NCBI RefSeq assembly: GCF_000733725.1
Contig: NZ_JMQM01000001.1
Location: 248,001 to 312,000 of the forward strand
Origin: Nitratireductor basaltis
GTDB taxonomy: Bacteria; Pseudomonadota; Alphaproteobacteria; Rhizobiales; Rhizobiaceae
Reading direction: 5' to 3'
Length of the DNA: 64,000 bases
Shown here: piece after piece, positions 35,953 to 44,311 of the stretch
How the letters are laid out: every line of letters starts with the position of its first letter
How positions within the stretch are numbered: position 1 is the stretch's first letter
The notes under the pieces: model-generated
The model's input: only the letters and a program-made list of their open reading frames with translations
Databases searched by the model: none
What the model was told of the DNA's origin: nothing
Position numbers and translations under genes: made by a program

Positions 35953-37089
35953 TCAAACCACCAGCCGGCTCTTACGCAGCTCGGCCAGACTTTCGGCAGC
36001 CCGATCAACTGGTTTGCGAGCTTGCGCGACCCATTCGATCAGCTCGCCCATTCCGGTTTCGAAATCGCGTTTGGGTGCAAAGCCGTAATCGCGCTCTATC
36101 CTGGCCACGTCTGCAAAGCAGTGGCGGATATCGCCCACCCGATATTGCTGAAGGATCTCGGGGGCGATGTTCTTGCCCAGCAGCCGTGCTAGCAGACGGG
36201 CGATCTCGTTTACCGTTACGGCTTTGCCGCTCCCGACATTATAGGCGCCGGAGCGCGGGTCTTCCGTGTCCAGCACCGTTGCGAAAGCGTCTGCCACGTC
36301 ATGGACGTGAACGAAATCGCGCCTTTGTTCTCCGTCTTCGAAAACCAGTGGTGGCTGGTCGTTCAACAGACGCGAGATGAAAATGGCCGCAACGCCGGTA
36401 TAGGGATTGGAAAGAGCCTGTCGCGAGCCGTAGGCGTTGAAGAGCCTGAGCGCGACGACAGGTATGCCGAGTGCTCCACCCACCGCCAGAAACATCTCCT
36501 CGTGATCGCGCTTGTTGATCGCGTAGATCGATCCGGGCGCGAGCGGCTTGTCTTCCGCAGTGGGCAAGGGTTCAAGATGCCTGCCACCGGACGACAGTTC
36601 CCAATCATGCGCTTCCAATTGCGCGCGCGAGCGCGGCAGCGCCATCACTCGCTCACCCTCCGCGTCGTGATATTCGCCTTCACCATAGATCGACATGGAA
36701 GAGGCGACGGCAATGCGGCGGATCTTGTGCCGACTGCGTGACAACACTTCCAGAATGGTGGCAGCGGCAAGCGTGTTGTTGCGTGTGTAGTCCACGATAT
36801 TCGTCATGGATTGGCCGACACCGACCGACGCAGCCAGATGCGCCAGGTGCGTGATGCCGCTCAAACTCGCCTCGAAGACGCCGTCCTCCAGGATGTTGCC
36901 TCTGATGCGCCTTGCTATTGGGTTGAGATAGACCGGCCAGCCCTCCTCATCCATTTCAGCATCGCCATGTACCTGAGGGAGCATGCAGTCGAGAACGCTC
37001 ACCTCAAATCCGCGATCGATCAGGCGATCAACAAGATGAGAGCCGATGAAGCCGGCACCTCCCGTTACCAGAACATGGCCCTTAGACAT
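35953..37089 (-). CDS. NAD-dependent nucleotide-sugar epimerase/dehydratase
   Basis: A 378-residue extended SDR with the cofactor loop TGGAGFIGSH at residues 9-18, a YAINK active-site Tyr/Lys and RRDFVHVHDVADAF near the end. The layout resembles dTDP-rhamnose 4-epimerase and UDP-sugar 4-epimerase types. The ATG at 37089 has AAGGAG upstream; a longer open frame inside the GT2 gene is not used. It overlaps the GT2 end by 8 bases, so it is the last gene of the operon. It may make a second donor sugar, such as a 4-epimer of UDP-xylose or UDP-glucuronate, for the same polymer. That is inference. Confidence 0.88.
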   Translation of the reverse strand: MSKGHVLVTGGAGFIGSHLVDRLIDRGFEVSVLDCMLPQVHGDAEMDEEGWPVYLNPIARRIRGNILEDGVFEASLSGITHLAHLAASVGVGQSMTNIVDYTRNNTLAAATILEVLSRSRHKIRRIAVASSMSIYGEGEYHDAEGERVMALPRSRAQLEAHDWELSSGGRHLEPLPTAEDKPLAPGSIYAINKRDHEEMFLAVGGALGIPVVALRLFNAYGSRQALSNPYTGVAAIFISRLLNDQPPLVFEDGEQRRDFVHVHDVADAFATVLDTEDPRSGAYNVGSGKAVTVNEIARLLARLLGKNIAPEILQQYRVGDIRHCFADVARIERDYGFAPKRDFETGMGELIEWVAQARKPVDRAAESLAELRKSRLVV

Positions 37090-38584
37090 TGAGGCTACTC
37101 CTTCGAAGAGCATCTGCGGAGGTTGGGGTAGGAGAATGGCCTGGAAGAACGTTCTTCGTGGTACGTCCGGCGCCGGCCCAGTATCGGGCAGTACGAACCA
37201 GGCGGCCATTGGAGTCCGTCTTCTCGGTGCGTTCCCATACAAGACCTTCGTCGCGGAGATACATCCGAAGGCCGATGGCGAGGGGGATCAGCCAAAAGAC
37301 CCACCAGGCGAGAACGAAAACGGGATTGATGCGCAACATGTAGTAGACGCGAGGTCCGGTCTTGTTCAGCACAAGGCCGGTGCGCTGCCATGTGCGAACA
37401 TAAAGCACTGTCAGCGAGATTATGAAGGCGGAGAGATTGACGGCGATCAAGGGCAGCAAGAATTCCGGAACGACCGGGTTGCCGGCCCACCAGCGCCACA
37501 GCGCCCAAATACCGATGGGAAGTCCTATCGCATTCAGCCACAGTGAAAGACAGGGGAAGAAGTTCAGCCATGCCCTGAAGCGGTCCGCCGGCTTCATGCC
37601 CATTTCGCGCAAGGGCGTCGTGAGACTTTGAAAGAAGCCCGCCACCCAGCGTTTGCGCTGGGTTATGCCACGCCCGAAGGTGTTGGGCACCTCTTCGATC
37701 AGTGAGCCGTTGATAATGCCCAGCCTGCGACCGTTCACCCAGAAGCGCATGCCCACTTCCGGATCCTCGATGGTCAGCCAGGGGTGAAATCCGCCGAGCG
37801 CCAGCAGATCCGACGAACGGAAGAAAAGCCCTTTTCCCAGCACCCAGAACGGTTGCTTTCCGTCAGCGGACAGGTGCGGATATTTCAGGCCGTCCCATGC
37901 CATGTGATCAAAGGCATGCCAGCTGGCTGAAAGGCTCTCGTTCAGATTGCCCGCCACATTCTGCGCCTGCAGGACGTCATAGTCCTTGATGCCAATCGCG
38001 GCTGCAAGAAAATGGTCTCGCGGCGGGCAGCTATCCGCGTCGATGTAATTGACAAGGAAGTCTTCCTCCTGCCCGAACTCCTGCGCAAGATTGTAGAAAG
38101 CGTAGATGAGCTGGCGCGTTTTCTTGGGCGGCAGGGCGCGGTTTCCCGCCCGCTTCCCCTTGTGCCACCAATAGGCCTTGGGGTTCTCGTTCCAGGCTTT
38201 CCACACGCAGTTCCAGTTGGGGTGCGTGGTGGGCGGCACGGTCATCACCTGTATAAACGGATATTCGCGCTGGAGACGGCGTAATGCATCGATGGTCGGC
38301 ACGTCGTCGCGATTGGGAATTGCAACGATGCGGAAGCGGGCACGCGGATAATCCAGAAGAGACAAAGAGTGGAATGTGGTCCGCATGGTCTCTTCGGGCT
38401 CGCGCAGCACCGGGTAGAACAGGACGATATAGGGGAATTCCGTTAGGGCGTTTTTCGCGTCAATGCTCGTATCGACCCAGTTGACGGGCCTGGAAAAGAT
38501 ATAGGCGTCGACGAGGAAGGTCGCGAAATAGGCCGTCTGGGCGAAAATGAAGATGCTGAGCAGGGTAAAATCAAGCATGGGCAT
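37082..38584 (-). CDS. Processive family-2 glycosyltransferase (polysaccharide synthase)
   Basis: A 500-residue membrane glycosyltransferase. One helix (residues about 8-30) precedes the cytoplasmic GT-A domain, and several helices follow from about residue 340 (LSLWLNAIGLPIGIWALWRWW and later). The processive-synthase motifs are in place: DAD at 182-184, TIED at 271-274 and QRKRW at 309-313, the D,D,D,QxxRW pattern of cellulose, hyaluronan and curdlan synthases. It starts 8 bases after ugd. It is therefore likely to polymerise a beta-linked chain and extrude it through its own membrane channel. With UDP-xylose and UDP-glucuronate made by its neighbours, a xylan-like or glucuronate-containing polymer is proposed. 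No PilZ domain is seen. Confidence 0.88.
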   Translation of the reverse strand: MPMLDFTLLSIFIFAQTAYFATFLVDAYIFSRPVNWVDTSIDAKNALTEFPYIVLFYPVLREPEETMRTTFHSLSLLDYPRARFRIVAIPNRDDVPTIDALRRLQREYPFIQVMTVPPTTHPNWNCVWKAWNENPKAYWWHKGKRAGNRALPPKKTRQLIYAFYNLAQEFGQEEDFLVNYIDADSCPPRDHFLAAAIGIKDYDVLQAQNVAGNLNESLSASWHAFDHMAWDGLKYPHLSADGKQPFWVLGKGLFFRSSDLLALGGFHPWLTIEDPEVGMRFWVNGRRLGIINGSLIEEVPNTFGRGITQRKRWVAGFFQSLTTPLREMGMKPADRFRAWLNFFPCLSLWLNAIGLPIGIWALWRWWAGNPVVPEFLLPLIAVNLSAFIISLTVLYVRTWQRTGLVLNKTGPRVYYMLRINPVFVLAWWVFWLIPLAIGLRMYLRDEGLVWERTEKTDSNGRLVRTARYWAGAGRTTKNVLPGHSPTPTSADALRRSSLNV

Positions 38585-38592
38585 GGCATCAC

Positions 38593-40011
38593 CTATTGCA
38601 GCTGGGCAAGTTGGTGACGCTTGCCGTTGTTCAACAGGCTGACCGAGACCAGCGGAATGGGTGTGATGGGGCGGCGCGCCTGCCTGGTGTATACCTTTTT
38701 CGGCGCATGTGCCGGGACACCCAGCCCATGGGTTGTGAAGCCGCAGCGCGCGAGTTTCGGGTGATCCAGCGCATTGCGCAGATCGACCATGACCGCGTTG
38801 CGCATCCTTCCGGCAAGACGCGCAAAATCGAGATCGAGGAAGCAGTTCCACTCAGTCGCCAACACGACGCAATCCGCATCTTGCGCACAGTCATAGGGAT
38901 CAGGTTCGAGCGTGATCGCGCTGGCCATGGCCGGCTCGAGTTTTGCTTCCGGATCGCAAGCCGTAACGAATGCTCCGCGTGCAACCAGTGCCGAGATGAG
39001 GGCTGTGGCGGGTGAATCGCGCGTGTCGCTTGTCTCGGGTTTGAAAGCGAGGCCAAGCACGGCTATGCGGCGCCCCCGCAAATCTCCGCCCAACACATGC
39101 GCGACCTTCGCGGCAACCTGGTTCTTTCGCCGCTCGTTGCCGGCTATGGTTTGTTCGACAAGCGAAAGGTCGACGCCATATGCCCGGGCGGTCGCTGCCA
39201 ATGCGCGGGTGTCCTTGGGAAAGCAGGACCCGCCATACCCGGGCCCGGTGCGCAGGAAGTCGCCACCAATGCGCTTGTCCTTGCCGATGCCCTGGGCAAC
39301 CTCGCGCACATCCGCACCCGTCGCTTCGCACAGATTGGCGATCTCGTTGATGAAGGTGATCTTGATGGCGAGGAAGGCGTTCGCCGCATATTTTATGATC
39401 TCGGCAGCGATCCGAGAGGTGGAAACCAGAGGAGCGCCTTGATCGGTCAGCGGCTTGTATAGCTTGTGAAGCTTGGCCTTGGCATGAGCGGATTCGGTGC
39501 CGATGACGATGCGATCCGGCTGCAGGAAATCAGGGATAGCACTGCCTTCACGCAGGAATTCGGGATTGGAAGCAACATGGAACGACAGATCCGGCCGTTG
39601 CCGCTTCATGAGGGCTTCAATCGCATCTCCGGTTCCCGGTGGAACGGTCGACTTTGTCACAATGACGACCGGCCCCCTTGCTTTCTCCGCCACTTCCTGC
39701 GCGACGGCGAATACACCTGAAAGGTCTGCCTCCTCCCCGTTGGCCGCTGGTGGCGTGCCCACGGCGATCAATACGAGGTCGATCGCGGAAGTGAGAGCCG
39801 GCAACTGGTGGGCAAAGGCCAGTCTCCCGCCGGTCATGCCACTCTCGATCAGTTCCGCCAGACCAGGTTCGTAGATGGGGCAGGCGCCGGTTTGCAGTGT
39901 TTCGATGCGCTTTCGGTCCACATCAACGCACAAGACGTGATGGCCGATTTGCGCCAGGCATGCTCCGCTCACGAGGCCGACATATCCACATCCGACAATC
40001 ACGATATTCAT
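38593..40011 (-). CDS. ugd: UDP-glucose 6-dehydrogenase
   Basis: A 472-residue enzyme oxidising UDP-glucose to UDP-glucuronate with NAD. The N-terminal Rossmann loop is MNIVIVGCGYVGLVSG. The catalytic Cys is at residue 263 in GYGGSCFPKDTRAL, and VASNPEFLREGSAIPDF and GLAFKPETSDTRDSPA are present. The start at 40011 is chosen because the Rossmann strand begins there; upstream Met codons are poorly supported. It feeds the UDP-glucuronate decarboxylase encoded just upstream and may also supply UDP-glucuronate directly to the synthase. Confidence 0.96.
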   Translation of the reverse strand: MNIVIVGCGYVGLVSGACLAQIGHHVLCVDVDRKRIETLQTGACPIYEPGLAELIESGMTGGRLAFAHQLPALTSAIDLVLIAVGTPPAANGEEADLSGVFAVAQEVAEKARGPVVIVTKSTVPPGTGDAIEALMKRQRPDLSFHVASNPEFLREGSAIPDFLQPDRIVIGTESAHAKAKLHKLYKPLTDQGAPLVSTSRIAAEIIKYAANAFLAIKITFINEIANLCEATGADVREVAQGIGKDKRIGGDFLRTGPGYGGSCFPKDTRALAATARAYGVDLSLVEQTIAGNERRKNQVAAKVAHVLGGDLRGRRIAVLGLAFKPETSDTRDSPATALISALVARGAFVTACDPEAKLEPAMASAITLEPDPYDCAQDADCVVLATEWNCFLDLDFARLAGRMRNAVMVDLRNALDHPKLARCGFTTHGLGVPAHAPKKVYTRQARRPITPIPLVSVSLLNNGKRHQLAQLQ

Positions 40012-40036
40012 GGGAATCCCCATCCTTTTGTTGTTG

Positions 40037-41086
40037 TTAGCAGGCGCGTACTTCTCTGGCGGCGGCCGGGGCCGTGCGCAGTGGCAGGGAAAGCTCCAGC
40101 CGCTGGCGGAATTCATCGATTGTCTGGAGCAGCCCGGCGGAGAGAGGTGTGGCCGGGGCCCATCCCAGGATCTTCTTCGCACGGGTGATGTCGGGCCTTC
40201 GTCTTTTGGGATCGTCCTGAGGAAGGGGACGATGGACGAGAGGGGACAGGGAGCCGGTCGAGGAGAGAACAAGCTCGGCAAGTTCGCCGACGGTAAATTC
40301 CTCAGGGTTCCCCAGATTGACCGGATCGGGTCCGGTCGTGCGGCTTGCGGCGAGGCGCAGCAGACCTTCAACAAGGTCGTCGACATAGCAGAAGGAACGT
40401 GTTTGCGAACCGTCGCCGTAAATCGTCAGCGGTTGTCCCTTGAGCGCCTGGACGACGAAATTGGAGACCACGCGACCATCGTCGAACTGCATATGCGGGC
40501 CATAGGTGTTGAAGATGCGGGCGATACGGATGGGAACGCCATATCTGGTGCCGAAATCGCGTATCAGCGTCTCCGCGAAGCGTTTGCCCTCGTCATAACA
40601 GGAGCGGGTGCCGCAACTGTTCACATTCCCCCAATAGCTCTCCGGCTGCGGGTGGATAAGCGGATCGCCGTATATTTCCGACGTGGAAGCCTGCAGGAGA
40701 AGCGCGCCGTCGCGGTGTGCCCGTTCCAGAAGATTGAAGACGCCGCGGGAGCAGGTGAGCGCGGTAAATACGGGGTCGCGTTGGTAGTGAACGGGAGAGG
40801 CCGGGCAGGCCAGATTGAAGATATAATCGAATTCGGGCAGGCCGGGGGGAAGCGGGTCGTTGATGTCATGCTGGATGAAGCTGAAGCTGGTCCGCGCTTC
40901 CAGGGCGGCGATGTTTCCGTGGCGTCCCGTATCAAGATTGTCGAGGCAGGTTACATGAGCACCATCCTTCAACAGTCTTCGGCACATATGCGAGCCGACA
41001 AAGCCGGCTCCGCCGGTCACGCAGACCACCTTGTTGTGAAAAGGTGATCTGGCAGCTTTTGAAGGAGTGGGGGTGGGGATGTGCAT
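40037..41086 (-). CDS. uxs: UDP-glucuronate decarboxylase (UDP-xylose synthase)
   Basis: A 349-residue short-chain dehydrogenase-type enzyme that converts UDP-glucuronate to UDP-xylose. The cofactor loop TGGAGFVG is at residues 24-31, the STSEIYGDP segment at 134-142 and the catalytic YDEGK at 164-168. The combination EIYGDPLIHPQPESYWG followed by RSCYDEGKR is specific for UXS rather than for epimerases. It is followed by ugd after 25 bases. With Ugd it completes the route UDP-glucose to UDP-xylose, which strongly suggests that xylose enters the polymer made by this operon. Confidence 0.95.
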   Translation of the reverse strand: MHIPTPTPSKAARSPFHNKVVCVTGGAGFVGSHMCRRLLKDGAHVTCLDNLDTGRHGNIAALEARTSFSFIQHDINDPLPPGLPEFDYIFNLACPASPVHYQRDPVFTALTCSRGVFNLLERAHRDGALLLQASTSEIYGDPLIHPQPESYWGNVNSCGTRSCYDEGKRFAETLIRDFGTRYGVPIRIARIFNTYGPHMQFDDGRVVSNFVVQALKGQPLTIYGDGSQTRSFCYVDDLVEGLLRLAASRTTGPDPVNLGNPEEFTVGELAELVLSSTGSLSPLVHRPLPQDDPKRRRPDITRAKKILGWAPATPLSAGLLQTIDEFRQRLELSLPLRTAPAAAREVRAC

Positions 41087-41125
41087 TGACGGGCTCCATC
41101 GCAGGCTGCCAGATCACGGGAGGGC

Positions 41126-41707
41126 TCAGCCTCCCGCTGCGGGGATATGAGGTTGGACTGTAAGGCGGCTCGTACGGCCGTCAGGGGAAGGCCAACCGCC
41201 CGCAGGTGGTTGTGCAACTGCACGCTGGTTCTGGCGGTAGACCGGCAGGAGGCCGGCCTGATAATCCACCTTTTCCGGTTTCGCGTCTGTCTCCAGTTGC
41301 AGATTTCGGGAAAAGACCTTCTTGCCGTTCACGGTTATCGAACGGATGAAGATATTGCGGTCACGTCCCCAGGCTTCTTCCTTGAAGCGATCATTCATCA
41401 GGTGAACGGTCAGGGCCGCGTTGCGCTGGAAGTCCTTGTCGGAGACCATGAACTCGAAGGTCTCCAGATATTTGTCAGGATCCGGACTGAAGAAGAGACG
41501 GCCTTCCGAAACCGTGTCTATGCCAGCGGTCAGTTCGCCACGTCCGATGACCTGTCCACCGAACCTGACTTCGAATTCGGGCTGACCTTCGTAAGCCTCG
41601 CCGGCTATTTGAACCGTCACGCGGGTGCCGGCCGTGTCAGCAGTGGCGCCAGACAGTTGTATGGCCGCAAACGCAGCGGTAGCTGCGATGCTCAGAAACG
41701 TCTTCAT
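41126..41707 (-). CDS. Secreted protein with CBM60-like (xylan-binding) module
   Basis: A 193-residue protein with a signal peptide (MKTFLSIAATAAFAAIQLSG, cleavage near ATA) and one beta-sandwich module resembling the calcium-dependent xylan-binding family CBM60. Characteristic parts are VTVQIAGEAYEGQPEFEV, VHLMNDRFKEEAWGRDRNIFI and the following SITVNGK. A Pro/Gln-rich tail of about 45 residues follows. No catalytic domain is attached. It is the first gene of the leftward polysaccharide operon, so a role in binding, guiding or anchoring the nascent polymer in the periplasm or on the surface is likely. Confidence 0.85.
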   Translation of the reverse strand: MKTFLSIAATAAFAAIQLSGATADTAGTRVTVQIAGEAYEGQPEFEVRFGGQVIGRGELTAGIDTVSEGRLFFSPDPDKYLETFEFMVSDKDFQRNAALTVHLMNDRFKEEAWGRDRNIFIRSITVNGKKVFSRNLQLETDAKPEKVDYQAGLLPVYRQNQRAVAQPPAGGWPSPDGRTSRLTVQPHIPAAGG

Positions 41708-41890
41708 GACCGTACCCTCACTAAAGAAGAACGTGAATTATCCGGTACTTAGGGGAGGGTTGAAAGTATGGAGTTAAGGCTAGACCGGACTAGAAGCGGG
41801 CTAGCCCTTCCGGTGTATTTTCTCGTTTCCAGCAAGCCATTATCCTCCGTCCACCAAGATTTTCAGGCACCAGATTATCGGGATGGGACG
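41708..41890. promoter_or_regulatory. Divergent promoter region between CBM60 and second xylanase genes
   Basis: A 183-base gap between divergent genes. It holds the palindrome GGGCTAGCCC and a nearby CTAG repeat, plus the AT-rich segment GTGAATTATCCGGTACTTAG. Both genes are probably driven from here. A longer open frame of the xylanase gene reaches back to 41768 but lacks a convincing signal sequence. Confidence 0.4.
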
Positions 41891-43009
41891 GTGAAACGAC
41901 GCCGCTTTTTGCAGGGTATTGCCGCTACCGCCTGCCAGCCATCATTCAGCGCATGCATGCGGTCCTCCCGCGATGAGGAACAGGTGCTGGAGGAGGAACC
42001 ACAGGGGGTTTCGCTTCAGCTGGCAGCGGGTTCGATCAATCGGATGTATGGCTCAGCCTTCTCCGAGAAAATGCTGAAAACCAGCTCCAAGGCGCGCGCC
42101 GTAACGCTGTCGCAATGCGCCTCCATCACGCCTGAGTGGTCGCTCAAATGGGACAATCTGGCGCCAAACCCGGACCGACATGATTTCTCGACAGCAGACG
42201 CGGTGGCCAATTTCGCCCGCACGCACGGCAAACGCATGCGTGGTCATACGCTTCTGTGGCACCAGGGCGTGCCGAAATGGGCGAACGCGATGCTGCAAGA
42301 GACGCGGGAATGGGACCTGGTGCGGTCATACTTCAATACGGTGATACCGCGCTATGGCGACATCATCGATGAATGGGATGTGATCAACGAGCCGATCGAA
42401 ATCGGCGATCGCGGTGATGGTTTGCGGCAGAACCAGTTCATGCATGTCTTCGGCCCGGACTACATCGAATGGGCGTTATGGACCGCTCGAGACGCGGCAC
42501 CGAAGGCCCGCCTTTATATCAATGAGTATGGGCTGGAATACTTCTCACCCGAAGAAGGACAGCGCCGCCTCACCCTGCTGCGTCTTCTGGAGCGGTTGAA
42601 GAACCGGGGTGCGCCGATTGACGGTGTGGGGCTGCAGGCACATCTCGACCTGCGCAAGGGCACGATCTATCGGGAAGGTGTCTACGGTCTTATGCGTGAC
42701 ATTTCGGATCTGGGCCTTGGTATCTCCATCACCGAACTGGACGTGCGCGAGAATGAAACCGGCGGGGAAGTAGAGGTGCGGGACCAGAAAGTCGCCGACG
42801 AAGTGCGTCGATACATGGACATTGCACTTCAGTTCCCGAATGTCGGTTCGGTCACCACCTGGGGTTTGAGCGACAGGTTTTCCTGGCTTCGCTACAAGGA
42901 TGGCGGCCGCCGCGATAATAGGGGGCTGCCATATGACGAGGAATGGAGGCGCAAACCCATGCGCACGGCGCTTGAATCGGCATTTCTCGAACGGCAATCT
43001 ATGACCTGA
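41891..43009 (+). CDS. GH10 endo-beta-1,4-xylanase, second copy
   Basis: A 372-residue GH10 enzyme from a GTG start, chosen because it yields a twin-arginine-like signal (MKRRRFLQGIAATAC) comparable to the other xylanase. The sequence around Cys22 (PSFSAC) might alternatively be a lipid-attachment site. The acid/base is E167 in EWDVINEPI and the nucleophile E282 in ISITELDV. The -1 subsite His is conserved here (TLLWHQGVPKW), unlike in the first copy. It shares order and length with the 34838 gene, so the two look like diverged duplicates flanking the polysaccharide operon. Its end overlaps the convergent BTAD gene by 11 bases. Confidence 0.9.
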   Translation: MKRRRFLQGIAATACQPSFSACMRSSRDEEQVLEEEPQGVSLQLAAGSINRMYGSAFSEKMLKTSSKARAVTLSQCASITPEWSLKWDNLAPNPDRHDFSTADAVANFARTHGKRMRGHTLLWHQGVPKWANAMLQETREWDLVRSYFNTVIPRYGDIIDEWDVINEPIEIGDRGDGLRQNQFMHVFGPDYIEWALWTARDAAPKARLYINEYGLEYFSPEEGQRRLTLLRLLERLKNRGAPIDGVGLQAHLDLRKGTIYREGVYGLMRDISDLGLGISITELDVRENETGGEVEVRDQKVADEVRRYMDIALQFPNVGSVTTWGLSDRFSWLRYKDGGRRDNRGLPYDEEWRRKPMRTALESAFLERQSMT

Positions 43010-43775
43010 GAGGCGGGTGCAGGCCCCCATTTGCAAGGCGGGCATAGAGTTGCCGCGTGTCGCTGGAGCTTCGGACGCCGAACTCGTTCATCAACTGGCG
43101 CTCACATCGTTCATACAGCTGCTGCAAGCGCATCATGTCGCCATTATGTGCAGCTTCTTCCATCAGAACCTGAAATGCACGCTCATTGCAGGGATCTACC
43201 GTCAGCAGCTTTCTTGCGCAGACCGTCCGTGTTTCGGGCGAAATTTCCTCATCGTCGAGCGCGCGGGAAAGTTGAGCCAGCAACTGACCCCTCAGCCGGC
43301 TGCGTTGCTCTTGCATCCAATCCTCGAACTCGGTGCTGGAGGCGCCGATATCGGCAAGCAGATCGCCGCCATAGCTTGAGCAAAGGACAAGCAGAGATTG
43401 CTCGTCATAGTGGTCGCACGCGTTCAGAAAATCCTCGAGATCCCAGGCGACCGGGCTTGGTGTAAGGTGAACGAGCGAGAAATTCATCTCCATCAGCTTG
43501 AAGTGGTGGTCGCCTTGAAGGCGTCTGATGCGCACCAGGCTCTGGCGCAGATTGGCGTTGGCACTTTCGGTCTGGGCTTCGGGCCACAACAGGCTGCTGA
43601 TCCTTTGCCGTGGGGCGATGTGCGGCTCACCTGCAAGGTATAGATAGGTGGTGATGCGGTAAAAATTCGAGGGGACGTTCGAAACGATGGCATTGCCAGC
43701 GCTCAAGCTGCAAAAGCCAAGGGTATTCAGAGCGATTTCTGCACCGGGTGGTGCATTCGGCCTTCCGTTCTCCAA
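42999..43775 (-). CDS. SARP-like regulator with BTAD domain
   Basis: A 258-residue protein starting with TTG behind a strong GGAGGAGGGG site. The N-terminal part (residues about 15-110) matches an OmpR/SARP winged helix (RISSLLWPEAQTESANANLRQSLVRIRR). The C-terminal part (about 115-245) is the helical bacterial transcriptional activator domain (CARKLLTVDPCNERAFQVLMEEAAHNGD, LYERCERQLMNEFGV). No NB-ARC or TPR extension is present, so it is a compact SARP. Such proteins are typical of actinobacteria but also occur in rhizobia. It sits between the polysaccharide and secretion loci and may control either. Confidence 0.85.
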   Translation of the reverse strand: MENGRPNAPPGAEIALNTLGFCSLSAGNAIVSNVPSNFYRITTYLYLAGEPHIAPRQRISSLLWPEAQTESANANLRQSLVRIRRLQGDHHFKLMEMNFSLVHLTPSPVAWDLEDFLNACDHYDEQSLLVLCSSYGGDLLADIGASSTEFEDWMQEQRSRLRGQLLAQLSRALDDEEISPETRTVCARKLLTVDPCNERAFQVLMEEAAHNGDMMRLQQLYERCERQLMNEFGVRSSSDTRQLYARLANGGLHPPLRS

Positions 43776-43827
43776 TTTGCCCCTCCTCCTCCCGGTCGGT
43801 CTGTCACCGGCCCAATGGACATATGGA

Positions 43828-44307
43828 TCACATCGGTATTTTTCGTTCTTCGATGAAATCCAGAATTCCTTTATTGATCTCGACCACCTCCCGCACAGTC
43901 GTCTCGATCCGTTTCAGTTCCTCATCGTCGAGCATCTCCATCTTCCCATAGCGAAGCGTATCATTGAAATCAGCGATGCGCATAAGTTGGGTGGCTTCGA
44001 TCTCCCCGTGTTCGTCGAACGAGTAAATGCAGTGATTGTATTTGTTGCGGACCTTCGCGGCTGCCTTCATCCGGCTCATCAGCGGCACAAGACTGTGCCG
44101 GATCTCCGGTTCCGTTCCATCCAGTTTCAACAGGCGTTCGACGAGATCGAAGCGGGCACGCGAGGTGTTCAGCGTGAGGAATGTCACCACGGCGACGTCT
44201 TTTCGCCCTCCCATGAAGAAGGAGAGAACATAGATGAGCAGGCTCTCGGTGTTCGTCCAGGCATAGTTCAATCTGCCAATCAGCAGTAATATCTCATCGT
44301 TGCGCAT
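43828..44307 (-). CDS. Hypothetical helical protein with R-x4-H motif (HEPN-like?)
   Basis: A 159-residue, predicted all-helical protein of no family I can name. It starts at 44307, four bases after the LuxR gene stop, with GCGGTGATGC as a ribosome site; an upstream start 39 bases earlier would overlap that gene. Residues 87-92 read RNKYNH, which fits the R-x4-6-H signature of HEPN nucleases, and it follows a helix of the right kind. It is co-directional with the LuxR and BTAD genes and probably co-transcribed with the LuxR gene. A regulatory RNase, or simply a conserved helical protein, are both possible. Confidence 0.7.
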   Translation of the reverse strand: MRNDEILLLIGRLNYAWTNTESLLIYVLSFFMGGRKDVAVVTFLTLNTSRARFDLVERLLKLDGTEPEIRHSLVPLMSRMKAAAKVRNKYNHCIYSFDEHGEIEATQLMRIADFNDTLRYGKMEMLDDEELKRIETTVREVVEINKGILDFIEERKIPM

Positions 44308-44311
44308 GGCA

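Noticed and set aside
34838-43009. Island as a simple plant-xylan degradation locus
   Set aside because: Degradation loci do not carry Ugd, Uxs and a processive synthase in one operon; xylosidase, arabinofuranosidase and esterase genes expected for degradation are absent beside the xylanases.
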